This document shows, piece after piece, positions 34,759 to 42,839 of a DNA stretch of 64,000 nt; the stretch's first letter is position 1, and each line of letters opens with the position of its first letter. Location of the stretch: assembly GCF_002119765.1 (NCBI RefSeq), contig NZ_CP021112.1, positions 186,001-250,000 on the forward strand. The letters run 5' to 3'. Under the pieces are notes generated by a model that worked only from the letters and a program-made list of their open reading frames with translations, ran no database searches and was not told the DNA's origin. Position numbers and translations under genes: made by a program. Source of the stretch: Pseudorhodoplanes sinuspersici (GTDB lineage Bacteria; Pseudomonadota; Alphaproteobacteria; Rhizobiales; Xanthobacteraceae).

Positions 34759-35455
34759 GCCGCTGCTTGATGTGAAATCGCTGGCCGGCGGCTACGGCGC
34801 GATCGACGTGCTGTTCGACGTCGACCTTCGCATAGAGCAAGGCCAGGTGGTCGCTCTGTGCGGGCGGAACGGCATGGGAAAGACGTCCACCATCCGCGCA
34901 ATCATGGGTGCATTGACGCATCGCGCCGGCACTATCCATTTCGCAGGGCAAACATTGGTCGGTATGCCCTCTCATCAAATTGCGCGGCTCGGCGTCGGCC
35001 TCGTTCCGGAGGGGCGCCAGTTGTTCCAGAGCCTGTCGGTTCGGGAGAATCTCGAGGTTCTTGCGCGCGGTTCGTCCGGCGGCTGGACCATGCAGCGCGC
35101 ACTCGACCTGTTCCCGCAACTCGGCAAGATGCTGGAGCGGCCGGCCTGGCAAACCTCGGGCGGCGAGCAGCAAATGATCGCGATTTCCCGCGCGCTCATG
35201 ACCAATCCTAAGCTGCTGATCCTGGACGAGGCGACCGAAGGCCTTGCGCCGCTGGTGCGCCATCAGATCTGGCAGACGCTCCATCGTTTGAAGACGGAAG
35301 GTCTAGCCCTGCTCGTTGTCGACAAGAACCTGCGCGCGCTCAGCCGAATCGCAGACTTCTGCTACGTACTGGAACGTGGCCGGACCTCATGGAGAGGCAC
35401 CGGAGAACAGCTTGCGGCCGAACGGGAAAACGTCGAACGTATGCTGACCGTTTGA
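34751..35455 (+). CDS. Branched-chain-type ABC transporter ATP-binding protein (LivF-like)
   Basis: 234 residues from the ATG at 34751, with GGGAG nine bases upstream; an ATG at 34745 is also possible. Walker A is GRNGMGKTSTIRAIMG, the signature TSGGEQQMIAISRALMTNPK and Walker B LLILDEATEGLAP, where the usual DEP is DEA. This DEA form is found in several aromatic-acid LivF proteins. It is the last importer gene, followed 14 bases later by the TetR gene. Confidence 0.92.
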   Translation: MPEPLLDVKSLAGGYGAIDVLFDVDLRIEQGQVVALCGRNGMGKTSTIRAIMGALTHRAGTIHFAGQTLVGMPSHQIARLGVGLVPEGRQLFQSLSVRENLEVLARGSSGGWTMQRALDLFPQLGKMLERPAWQTSGGEQQMIAISRALMTNPKLLILDEATEGLAPLVRHQIWQTLHRLKTEGLALLVVDKNLRALSRIADFCYVLERGRTSWRGTGEQLAAERENVERMLTV

Positions 35456-35469
35456 TCGGAAAAGTCGAT

Positions 35470-36228
35470 ATGCCCTCAGCGCCGCGCAAGAAGCCTTCAG
35501 TCAAGACCGTCGCGGTGAAAGCCACGCGCGGCGGAGCGCAGGAACCAGGCCGCAAATCGGGCGTGCGGAAGGATGTTCTTTCCTCCGAGGTTCTGGATCG
35601 GGCAGTCGGCTTGTTCGCCCAGCGCGGCTTTGCCGGCACGAGCCTCAAGGACGTGGCCGACGCCGTCGGCTTGAGCCGCTCAGCGATCTACTACTATTTT
35701 CCCAGCAAGGATGCGCTGCTTGAAGAACTGCTGACCGGCGTCACCGTCTCCGCCGCCCGAATTCTGGACAACGTCGAGAAGCGCAGCGATCTGACCCCGA
35801 TCGAGAAGATCGGCGTCGCCGCCCACGATCTCGTCATGTGGGTCACGGAACGTCGGCTGCACTTCATTGCCATTGACCGGAGCGAGAACGAGCTGCCACC
35901 GCCAATCCTGGCGCGTCATCGCGAGGCGAAGCGGCGCGTGCTCGGCGGCATGATGCGATTGATCGACGAGGCAGTGGCCGGAGGCGAAGCGCGCGCCGTC
36001 GATAGCCGAGTCACCGCTTTCGCCATTATCGGTATGTGTAACTGGACAGCCTGGTGGTTCGTGCCCGACGGTGAACTGACGGCCGCGACCGTTGCCGACC
36101 GGATTGCCGATCTGGCCATGCACAGTGTGCGGCGGGCCCGTCCAGCCGATGCGGCGTCGAACGATATCCGCAGTTTGACCGCCGAGATCCGGGGCATTCT
36201 GGGGCTGATCGACCGGGGAGCACCCTGA
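35470..36228 (+). CDS. TetR family transcriptional regulator
   Basis: 252 residues from the ATG at 35470 (GGAAAAG upstream). A basic, Lys/Arg/Pro-rich 35-residue extension precedes the helix-turn-helix at about 40-90 (AQRGFAGTSLKDVADAVGLS then RSAIYYYFPSKDALLEELL). The C-terminal domain resembles TetR_C proteins of the FadR/PaaR type that sense acyl- or aryl-CoA. It is co-transcribed with the importer and sits mid-locus, so it is the prime candidate regulator of the palindromes at 27377, 30915 and 38515. Confidence 0.92.
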   Translation: MPSAPRKKPSVKTVAVKATRGGAQEPGRKSGVRKDVLSSEVLDRAVGLFAQRGFAGTSLKDVADAVGLSRSAIYYYFPSKDALLEELLTGVTVSAARILDNVEKRSDLTPIEKIGVAAHDLVMWVTERRLHFIAIDRSENELPPPILARHREAKRRVLGGMMRLIDEAVAGGEARAVDSRVTAFAIIGMCNWTAWWFVPDGELTAATVADRIADLAMHSVRRARPADAASNDIRSLTAEIRGILGLIDRGAP

Positions 36229-36245
36229 CGCCATTTTTCGGCATC

Positions 36246-36265
36246 TATGTCAGTCAATTGACATA
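36246..36265. promoter_or_regulatory. Candidate operator TATGTCA-N6-TGACATA at the VOC promoter
   Basis: A 20-base inverted repeat with perfect 7-base arms. It overlaps a -35-like TTGACA at 36258-36263, which is spaced 17 bases from GATACT at 36281-36286, giving a credible promoter for the VOC gene at 36331. A regulator bound here would block polymerase. The TGTCA/TGACA arms are related to the TGAC/GTCA arms of the 27377 site but the core differs. Confidence 0.5.
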
Positions 36266-36330
36266 CGCGTCAAATTGATCGATACTCCACAATCTGAAGC
36301 CCCACAAGAGGCTAGATGGAGGATTTTGCG

Positions 36331-36954
36331 ATGACCGCTCTCGCCCCGTCTCTCTCTGGACGTTTGTCGCTGCACGGCGTCGACCACACCGCGCGCCCCA
36401 CCTGGAAACTGCGCGAAACGGTGGAATTTTATCGCGACATCCTCGGCCTTCCGCTGGTGCACGCCATCACCGCCAAGGGATGGGGTCGCGAGAAGGAACA
36501 GCACGCCGATTTCATTCATTTCTTCTTCGAGAGCGGCAACGAGAGCTGCATCGCTTTTTTCTACTATATCGGCACGCAGCAACCGCCCGAACTGGTGGTT
36601 CCAAAGGGTTACATGGCGATGGCCAACCACACGGCCTGGCGCGTCGAAACGGAAGATGAATTGCTGGCCTGGCAGAAGCGCCTTGAAAACAAGGGTGTTC
36701 GGGTTAGCCGGTTCGTCAAGCACGAGATCCTTGAATCGATCTATTTCCGCGATCCGAATTTCTATCCATTGGAAATCACCCGCTCGCTGCGCGACATGGA
36801 GCAGCTCGATGCGGTCGATGCGACGATGACCATCGATGCTGCACTCGCACTGGAAGACAGCGGCCGCTGGACCAACATCGAGCAGCTCTGGCGCGCCAAG
36901 GCTGACTTCGTGCAGAAGCGTCAGCAGGAAGCCGCTCCGGCAGCCGCGTCATGA
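36331..36954 (+). CDS. VOC (glyoxalase/extradiol dioxygenase fold) protein
   Basis: 207 residues from the ATG at 36331, chosen because GGAGGA lies seven bases upstream. A single VOC module spans about 10-150: LHGVDHTARPTWKLRETVEF at the start (metal-ligand histidine in GVDH), ADFIHFFFES near 54, ANHTAWRVETEDEL near 95 and YFRDPNFYPLEITRS near 133 with the terminal acidic ligand. The last 55 residues form an extra helical tail. Whether it is a dioxygenase, an isomerase or a lyase is not evident, but in this locus it is the only protein with a ring-cleavage-type fold. Confidence 0.8.
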   Translation: MTALAPSLSGRLSLHGVDHTARPTWKLRETVEFYRDILGLPLVHAITAKGWGREKEQHADFIHFFFESGNESCIAFFYYIGTQQPPELVVPKGYMAMANHTAWRVETEDELLAWQKRLENKGVRVSRFVKHEILESIYFRDPNFYPLEITRSLRDMEQLDAVDATMTIDAALALEDSGRWTNIEQLWRAKADFVQKRQQEAAPAAAS

Positions 36955-37220
36955 GCGGCTTCTACGTTCTGGATGTTCCGGAATTCGCTCCACTCGTGCA
37001 TGCGGCGGAGCAGCACGAGCGCTGCCGCGTGCATCCGGTCATTGCTGGCTATCGCTACATCGAGTTTGACGGCGAGATCGAGATCAAACGCGATACAACA
37101 GGCCTTGGCGAAGCCGTCTGGTTCGGCTGCCTCACGGCCGGCCTTGACGGCAAGATCACGTCATTCACATCCGACGCGATCAGGCTTGCGCCGACCAACG
37201 AGCCGGTGCTCGGCGTCTGA
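36951..37220 (+). CDS. Small conserved-context protein of unknown function
   Basis: 89 residues, start ATG overlapping the VOC stop (ATGA). The sequence is mostly beta-like (VIAGYRYIEFDGEIEIKRDT near residue 29, GEAVWFGCLTAGLDGKITSF near 51) and has no transmembrane segment or signal peptide. I do not recognise the family. Tight coupling to the VOC gene suggests a partner subunit or accessory in the same step. Confidence 0.7.
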   Translation: MSGFYVLDVPEFAPLVHAAEQHERCRVHPVIAGYRYIEFDGEIEIKRDTTGLGEAVWFGCLTAGLDGKITSFTSDAIRLAPTNEPVLGV

Positions 37221-37244
37221 GCGCCGGCAGTTGACGCTCGCATC

Positions 37245-38480
37245 TCAGCCGAATTTTTCCCTCACCCACTCTACAATGGTCTTCGCAGCGGCAGTGCGGC
37301 CGGGTTCTTCGCCTTTTTCCAGTGCGCGCCCGTGATGGTCGCCACGGAAGCGCTGGCGGACTTTGTCTGACGACGCGATAGTTTCGAAAATGGCGGCGCA
37401 ATCAGCGGGAAAGACTGTGTTGTCGCCCGTATAATCGATGAGCAGACAGGGCTGTTCGACGGCCTTTGCCGTCTCGAACAGATTGGCCCGCGACGAATGC
37501 CCGGACCAGGTCGACAACCAGGCTTCGGGCGTGCAGAAACGGGAAAATCCCACCGCGCCATAATTCGTTGCAAACGGATCCTTGCCCCAGACGGAGCCCA
37601 GCTTCCGATCGGACGGATCGATCGAACGGTCCCAGCAGCGCAGGTCCGCATCGGTGCGCCAGATGGTCATGACCGACGTGTGTGCGCCCTTGCGGCGATC
37701 GGAGACAGAACCGCTCTCCTTGGCACGTTTGCGCGCAGACAGACGCTCGCTGATCATATTGCGAGCGATAGCATCGAGCCGCGTGACCCGCTCGGATTGC
37801 GCTTGGCGGAAGCGTTGAATGAAGTCGGCAGTGTATTTCGAACCGTCCGGTCCCTCTTGGAACCCGTTCGCCGGATTGAGAAAATCGAGCGAAGGGTCCA
37901 CGGACAACGCATCATGCTCATCGGTGACTGACGGATCGATACACTTGAGCAGTATTTGGCCTTGGCCCGGATGTGGCGAGACGAACACGACGCCATCGGC
38001 AACAGGCATCGTGGCTTCGCCAAGGCCGGTCGGCCTTCCGCCCGGCGTCTTGTCGAAGCGGCTGGCTGAATCTTTCAACGATTGCTGATTGTAGAACGCA
38101 TACAGACTCGCCCCGCCCGAATTGCCGATGAGGATGATCCGCTTGAATCCAGCGTCTTTTAGAAAATTCAGGCCGGCTGCGACGTCGAGTAGCGCAATCT
38201 CGTGCTCGAGTCGCATGTCATTTCCAACAGACCGTGCCGTCTGCGTGAATACGGCGTAACCGGCCGACACAAGATCGGGCACCAGATAGTGCGTCGCCAG
38301 AAATTCGCGAGGATGCATGATGCACAGCACGGTGTCGGCAGATTGCTTCGCATATAAAAATCCATTGACGGCCGCCCCATCCTGCGTCTGCAACGGATGC
38401 ACCGTGACCATCACATCGGCTGGCAGGCCCGTCATGGTCCAACTTGCGTTGCGAAAGCCGGCCGTCGCTTCCCGAGCCAT
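37245..38480 (-). CDS. Alpha/beta hydrolase
   Basis: 411 residues. The nucleophile elbow is IILIGNSGGASLYAFY near residue 120 (G-N-S-G-G), a histidine candidate is GDHHGRALEKGEEPG near the C-terminus, and an acid candidate is LLIDYTGDNTVFPADC near 350. The oxyanion region is CIMHPREFLATHYLVPDLVS near 53. Large inserts after the elbow give unusual length for a simple esterase. It converges on the small unknown gene and has its own promoter with the locus palindrome at 38515-38526. Substrate unknown; a ring-cleavage product or an ester precursor of the aromatic acid are options. Confidence 0.82.
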   Translation of the reverse strand: MAREATAGFRNASWTMTGLPADVMVTVHPLQTQDGAAVNGFLYAKQSADTVLCIMHPREFLATHYLVPDLVSAGYAVFTQTARSVGNDMRLEHEIALLDVAAGLNFLKDAGFKRIILIGNSGGASLYAFYNQQSLKDSASRFDKTPGGRPTGLGEATMPVADGVVFVSPHPGQGQILLKCIDPSVTDEHDALSVDPSLDFLNPANGFQEGPDGSKYTADFIQRFRQAQSERVTRLDAIARNMISERLSARKRAKESGSVSDRRKGAHTSVMTIWRTDADLRCWDRSIDPSDRKLGSVWGKDPFATNYGAVGFSRFCTPEAWLSTWSGHSSRANLFETAKAVEQPCLLIDYTGDNTVFPADCAAIFETIASSDKVRQRFRGDHHGRALEKGEEPGRTAAAKTIVEWVREKFG

Positions 38481-38869
38481 CCCCCAAACCTTTCGTCTGA
38501 TATGTTTAATTATCGACGTTATCGTCTAATTCACAAGATGTCTACGGCCTAACGGCAAAAGCGAAGAGATGCGGTTCTGGACAGTTGTGGCGCTCGTCTT
38601 CATAGGGCGCCGCACTGGCTGTAGCCCTTGGCCACCGACACCGACCGCGGATCCCGACCACAATGTAGACTTTCACTAGCAGCCGGAACGGCCGGTTGAT
38701 CGCCGGCGGCGGTTCTCTCGCTCGGACAGGGGTGTGTTTCGCGAGCAGGAGATTTCGTTGTAGCCAGGCATGCGGCCGAGAGCTTTTCCAACAAGGTGAT
38801 CAGCGACCGGTTCGGCACCGTCTTTGCAATTGCGACACACTGACGTGGAACGCCGCGGAGCTGGTATCA
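38481..38869. other. Intergenic region upstream of the alpha/beta hydrolase gene
   Basis: 389 bases between the hydrolase start and the 3' end of the IclR gene. Apart from the operator candidate at 38515-38526 near the hydrolase, no gene, hairpin with T-run or repeat was seen. Confidence 0.5.
38515..38526. promoter_or_regulatory. Candidate TetR operator GACGTTATCGTC, hydrolase promoter
   Basis: GACGTTATCGTC is nearly self-complementary and sits inside a longer ATTA...TAAT inverted context, 35 bases upstream of the hydrolase start. It differs from 30915-30926 at one position and from 27377-27388 at two. Three such sites in front of separate units of one locus are unlikely to be chance. Confidence 0.5.
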
Positions 38870-39730
38870 TCACCCCTTTATCGTAGACTCTGAAAATCCC
38901 AGCCCACGGTTCAGTTTAGCTGCACTCGCCAGCAAGAGCCCGGAAAGCTTTGCGTGACCCTTCTGGCTAAAGCGCGCCTTGGGCACGGTGATGCTGAGGC
39001 ATCCGATCGCACGACGTTCCGAATTAAACAGCGGAGCGGCCAGTCCCACCGCACCTTCGATCTTCTGCCCATGCGTGAGCGCATAACCGCGTTCTCGGAT
39101 ATCGCGCAATTCCTTCATGAACATGGCTTTCGGCGGCAATTTGTCTCCAGATACTGGAGAGCGGTCATTGTCCTTCAGCGCCGCTTCGATTTCCGGCTCG
39201 GTCAGAAAGGCCAGCACCGCACGTCCGGTGGCACCCCAAAGAAGTGAATGCGGCTGATACATATCGATCTGATAGCGCAGTGGATGCGACGAATATTCCG
39301 CATACAATGCCATAACCTTGCGCGAAGCCGGGATGTAACGCAGCAACACGCATGTCTCGTCACTTTCCTCAACCAATGCGCGCATGATCGGCCGCGCTAG
39401 GTCGACGATCTGCACCTTCGCGGCCACCAGCGAACCGATGCGCATGAATTCCGGTCCAGGACCATACATCGCGCGTGATGGCGCGCGTTCGACAACGCCC
39501 TCCTTAATGAGAAGGCCAAGAAGGCGGTGCACGGTGCTTGCCGGCAGATTGAGTGACTGGCACAGCCACTTGATCGAAACATCACCGTCGGCCTCGGCGA
39601 GACACGCCAGCAATTTCACAACGCGCGTGACGGTTCCAGCCCCGGACATTTCCGATGCGCTTGTCGCCGGTGCACCGGCTGTCTTGAGATTGTCCTTCAT
39701 TGCGGTGTTCAGACCCCGAGCTGCGCTCAT
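38870..39730 (-). CDS. IclR family transcriptional regulator
   Basis: About 286 residues from the ATG at 39730; ATG 39700 and GTG 39754 are alternatives, none with a strong ribosome binding site. The helix-turn-helix is at about 40-90 (VTRVVKLLACLAEADGDVSI then WLCQSLNLPASTVHRLLGLL). The effector domain contains SLLWGATGRAVLAFLTEPEI, RERGYALTHGQKIEGAVGLA and RRAIGCLSITVPKARF. It is divergent from the first Bug gene, with a palindrome between them that recurs at two other promoters of the locus. Confidence 0.92.
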   Translation of the reverse strand: MSAARGLNTAMKDNLKTAGAPATSASEMSGAGTVTRVVKLLACLAEADGDVSIKWLCQSLNLPASTVHRLLGLLIKEGVVERAPSRAMYGPGPEFMRIGSLVAAKVQIVDLARPIMRALVEESDETCVLLRYIPASRKVMALYAEYSSHPLRYQIDMYQPHSLLWGATGRAVLAFLTEPEIEAALKDNDRSPVSGDKLPPKAMFMKELRDIRERGYALTHGQKIEGAVGLAAPLFNSERRAIGCLSITVPKARFSQKGHAKLSGLLLASAAKLNRGLGFSESTIKG

Positions 39731-39777
39731 TTCGCGATGCGCTATTACCAACACAAAACGACCGCACGTTCAATGAA

Positions 39778-39796
39778 TTTTCCGATAAACGGAAAA
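39778..39796. promoter_or_regulatory. Candidate IclR operator 1, TTTTCCG-ATAAA-CGGAAAA
   Basis: A 19-base inverted repeat with perfect 7-base arms in the IclR/Bug divergent promoter, followed by a half-site TTTAACGGAA at 39805-39814. It matches 43658-43672 and 47288-47306 with consensus TTCCG(A/G)T(A/T)AACGGAA. IclR proteins bind palindromes of this general size, often close to a second half-site. Confidence 0.6.
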
Positions 39797-39893
39797 ATTG
39801 ATCATTTAACGGAATTGCCGTAGTCAATGGGGTAAGGACTGAAGGCTGCGTCAAGTCAGCCGACGATAACAAGCTGGAGAGGAAAAATCCGAG

Positions 39894-40865
39894 ATGGGTG
39901 CCACGATGAACTTGCGTCTTGTGTTCGGCCTGATCGCGCTCGCTGCCATTGGCGTGCCGGCGGCCTCAGCTCAAACTTTCCCGTCGCAGCCTATCCGCGT
40001 CGTCGTGCCCTTCCCCGCGGGCGGTGGCACAGACATCCTGATGCGGATTATCCAGGATAAATACGCCGCGCGGCTTGGCCAGCCGGTCGTCATCGACAAT
40101 CGCCCGGGCGCCAGCGGCAATATCGGCAGCGGCGTGGTGGCGAAATCGACGCCGGATGGATACACGCTGCTCGTGCAGGGCACGATCGTCGGCATCTATC
40201 CGACCGTGTTCTCAAGCCTGCCCTATGATCCGTTCAAGGACTTTTCCTATATCGGCGGCGTCGCCGAGTCGCCCGCTGTCGTCGTCGTCAATCGCAATTC
40301 GCCGCTCAAGACGATCGGCGATCTCATTGAAGCCGGCAAGAAGAAGCCGCTGAATTTCGCCTCGGCCGGCGTCGGCGCGCCGCAACATCTTGCCACCGAG
40401 AAGCTGGCGCGGCTCAACAAGACGCAGCTGACCCATGTGCCTTATAAAGGCTCGGCCACGGCGACGGCCGATCTGCTCGCCGGCGTTCTGGATTTCGGAT
40501 CGCTCAGCCTCAGCTCTGTGCTGACGCTCATTCAGGAAGGCCAGCTGCGCGCGCTCGCCGTCATCAGCGACAAGCGCACCAAAATGCTGCCCGACGTGCC
40601 GACGGTTAAGGAAGCCGGCTTCGGCGATGTCTCCGGCACCATCCGCTTTTTCCTTGCCGCTCCCGCCGGCACGCCGCCCGCCACCGTGCAAAAGCTCAGC
40701 GGCGATCTGCAATCGGTCGTGAAGGACCAGGACATCCAGAACGAATTCCTGAAGCGCGGCTACGAAATCACCCTCGCCAACGCGAAGGAGGTCGAGACGA
40801 TGATTGGCGGGCAGCGCGACACCTGGCTGTCTGTCATCCGTGACCTGAACCTGAAATTCGACTGA
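39894..40865 (+). CDS. Bug/TctC-family periplasmic solute-binding protein
   Basis: 323 residues (an ATG at 39906 is an alternative; GAGAGG lies upstream of 39894). Signal peptide LRLVFGLIALAAIGVPAASA then QTFPSQPIRVVVPFPAGGGT, the Bug N-terminal signature with the F-P-A-G-G-x-x-D binding loop. Other Bug marks are GQPVVIDNRPGASGNIG near 61 and the domain-closing LTHVPYKGSATATADLLAGV near 180. Bug proteins bind carboxylates or aromatic acids. No TctA/TctB permease genes follow, so its membrane partner is elsewhere or it acts as a sensor. Confidence 0.93.
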   Translation: MGATMNLRLVFGLIALAAIGVPAASAQTFPSQPIRVVVPFPAGGGTDILMRIIQDKYAARLGQPVVIDNRPGASGNIGSGVVAKSTPDGYTLLVQGTIVGIYPTVFSSLPYDPFKDFSYIGGVAESPAVVVVNRNSPLKTIGDLIEAGKKKPLNFASAGVGAPQHLATEKLARLNKTQLTHVPYKGSATATADLLAGVLDFGSLSLSSVLTLIQEGQLRALAVISDKRTKMLPDVPTVKEAGFGDVSGTIRFFLAAPAGTPPATVQKLSGDLQSVVKDQDIQNEFLKRGYEITLANAKEVETMIGGQRDTWLSVIRDLNLKFD

Positions 40866-40895
40866 CATCGTTTCAGTGATTGCGAGCCAGCGCTG

Positions 40896-41816
40896 ATGGT
40901 GACGAAACCGGTCGGCTTCATCGGATGTGGTCATATGGGCAGCGCAATGGCGCAGCGGCTCATCGATGGCGGCTTCGATGTCCTGATCCACGATATCGAT
41001 CCGGCGAAGGTTGCGGTGCTGGCTGCACACGGCGCACGGCCAGCGCAGAGCGTGCGGGCGGTTGCGCGCGAAGCTTCTGTCATTCTCGCCTCTCTGCCGT
41101 CACAGGATGCCAGCTGCGCCGTCGCCACTGAGATTGCCGAAAGCGGCGCAGCCGAAGTCTATATCGAGACCTCGACCATCGGACAGCGAACTATCAAGAC
41201 GATCGAAGCCATGCTGGAGCCACGCGGCATTGCGATGCTCGACATGCCGGTCACCGGTGGCCCAAGCTGGGCGCGCGAAGGACGATTGACGGGAATTCTG
41301 TCCGGGGCGCCGGCAGCGCGCGATGCGGCGACTCCCATTCTGAATTGTATTGCCGGGCGTCTCATTGTTGTTGGCGACCACGCCGGTCAGGGTCAGATCG
41401 CGAAGGTGATCAACAACATGCTGTCGCTCAGCGGCATGATGATCGCATGCGAGGCGATCGTTGCCGGCGTAAAGGCCGGGATCGACGCCGAACAACTGCT
41501 AGAGACCATCAACGCCGGCACTGGCCGCAATTCCGCGACGGCGGACAAATTTCCGAAGGCGATCCTGCCCCGCACCTTCAACTTTGGCGGACCACTCGGG
41601 CTCGGCAACAAGGATCTCGCGTTGTTTCTGGAACTGACGGACACCGGCCATCGCTCCGACTCGATCGGCCACTCCATTGCCGCGCTTTGGCAGCGCATCA
41701 CCGACGACATCGGCGAGAGCGCCGACCTGAGCGAGATGGTCAAATTCTTCGAAAAGCGCGCCGGCGTCGAAGTCCGCGGCCGGACGGGCGCTGCAATCAC
41801 ATCTGATCAAACATGA
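40896..41816 (+). CDS. Beta-hydroxyacid dehydrogenase (3-hydroxyisobutyrate dehydrogenase family)
   Basis: 306 residues. NAD(P)-binding GFIGCGHMGSAMAQRLIDGG at 7-26, the substrate motif DMPVTGGPSWAREGRLTGIL near 116-135 and the catalytic lysine region GQGQIAKVINNMLSLSG near 165. Family members oxidise 3-hydroxyisobutyrate, tartronate semialdehyde-type or related hydroxyacids. It lies between two Bug genes and is probably co-transcribed with them from the IclR-controlled promoter. Confidence 0.92.
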   Translation: MVTKPVGFIGCGHMGSAMAQRLIDGGFDVLIHDIDPAKVAVLAAHGARPAQSVRAVAREASVILASLPSQDASCAVATEIAESGAAEVYIETSTIGQRTIKTIEAMLEPRGIAMLDMPVTGGPSWAREGRLTGILSGAPAARDAATPILNCIAGRLIVVGDHAGQGQIAKVINNMLSLSGMMIACEAIVAGVKAGIDAEQLLETINAGTGRNSATADKFPKAILPRTFNFGGPLGLGNKDLALFLELTDTGHRSDSIGHSIAALWQRITDDIGESADLSEMVKFFEKRAGVEVRGRTGAAITSDQT

Positions 41817-41838
41817 ACGTGAGAAAATGGAGCCTCCG

Positions 41839-42810
41839 ATGACACTGCGTCTCTTCGCTCTGGCCGCGAGCCTGCTCGCCGCACCATTGACCGCATCTGC
41901 GCAATCCGATTATCCGAACCGGCCGATCAACATCATCGTCAACATCACGCCGGGCAGTGGCACCGACCTCATCGCGCGAACGGTCGCCGACGCGATGAAG
42001 GACACGCTGAAGCAGACGATCGTGGTGGAGAACCGCCCCGGCGCTGGTGGCTCGATCGGCGCTGCCGTGGTCGCAAACTCTGCGCCAGACGGCTACCGCC
42101 TGCTCGTCACCTCGTCGGCGATAGCCGCCCTGCCCGCGATTCAACCGACGCTCAGCTACGATACCGAGAATGATCTGACGCCGATCATTCCGCTTGCCGC
42201 GCTGCCGGCGGTCGTCATGGTCTCGCCGAGCAAGGGCATTCGCACGCTCAACGAACTTATCGAAAAGGCGCGCAAGGCGCCCGGCGAAGTAATGTTCGGC
42301 TCGAGCGGCGTTGCCAGCGCCTCACATCTCGAAGTGGAGCGTCTGCGCGCTGCCGCCAAAATCAAGCTGACGCATGTGCCCTATCGCGGCGCGCCGGAAG
42401 CAATCGCCGATACCGCTGGCGGCCGCGTAGACTTTGTAATCGCGCCGCTCGTCTCCGGTCGCTCGTTCATGGATGCCAAGCAGCTGATCGCGATCGCATC
42501 CACCAGCAGCAAGCGTTCGTCGCTGATCCCCGACGTTCCGACCATTGCCGAGTCCGGCCTCAACATGCGCCTGGGCGCTTGGGTCGGTCTGCTTGGGCCC
42601 AAGGGTATGCCGCCGGAGCTGGTGCAGAAGATTCATGATGCGGCGGCTAAGGCATTAGAGTCGCCAGAAGTGAAGGATCGCTTCAACAAAATGGCGGCCG
42701 AGTTGATGCCGATGTCCTCGGCGGAGTTCAGGAAGCTGATCGTGGACGAAATCAAGAGCAATAAGGAATTGCTGGCCGAAGCGATACCGGCCGACAAGAA
42801 GCCGAATTGA
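41839..42810 (+). CDS. Bug/TctC-family periplasmic solute-binding protein
   Basis: 323 residues from the ATG at 41839; an ATG at 41827 overlaps the GGAG that serves as ribosome binding site here, so the later start is preferred. Signal peptide LRLFALAASLLAAPLTASA then QSDYPNRPINIIVNITPGSG; the usual P-A-G-G loop is replaced by T-P-G-S-G-T-D. ENRPGAGGSIGAAVVA near 62 and LTHVPYRGAPEAIADTAGG near 178 are family marks. It shares little detail with the Bug protein at 39894, so it likely binds a different ligand. Confidence 0.92.
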   Translation: MTLRLFALAASLLAAPLTASAQSDYPNRPINIIVNITPGSGTDLIARTVADAMKDTLKQTIVVENRPGAGGSIGAAVVANSAPDGYRLLVTSSAIAALPAIQPTLSYDTENDLTPIIPLAALPAVVMVSPSKGIRTLNELIEKARKAPGEVMFGSSGVASASHLEVERLRAAAKIKLTHVPYRGAPEAIADTAGGRVDFVIAPLVSGRSFMDAKQLIAIASTSSKRSSLIPDVPTIAESGLNMRLGAWVGLLGPKGMPPELVQKIHDAAAKALESPEVKDRFNKMAAELMPMSSAEFRKLIVDEIKSNKELLAEAIPADKKPN

Positions 42811-42839
42811 GGAGGCTCGCTGTCAATGCTAGGCGCGTT

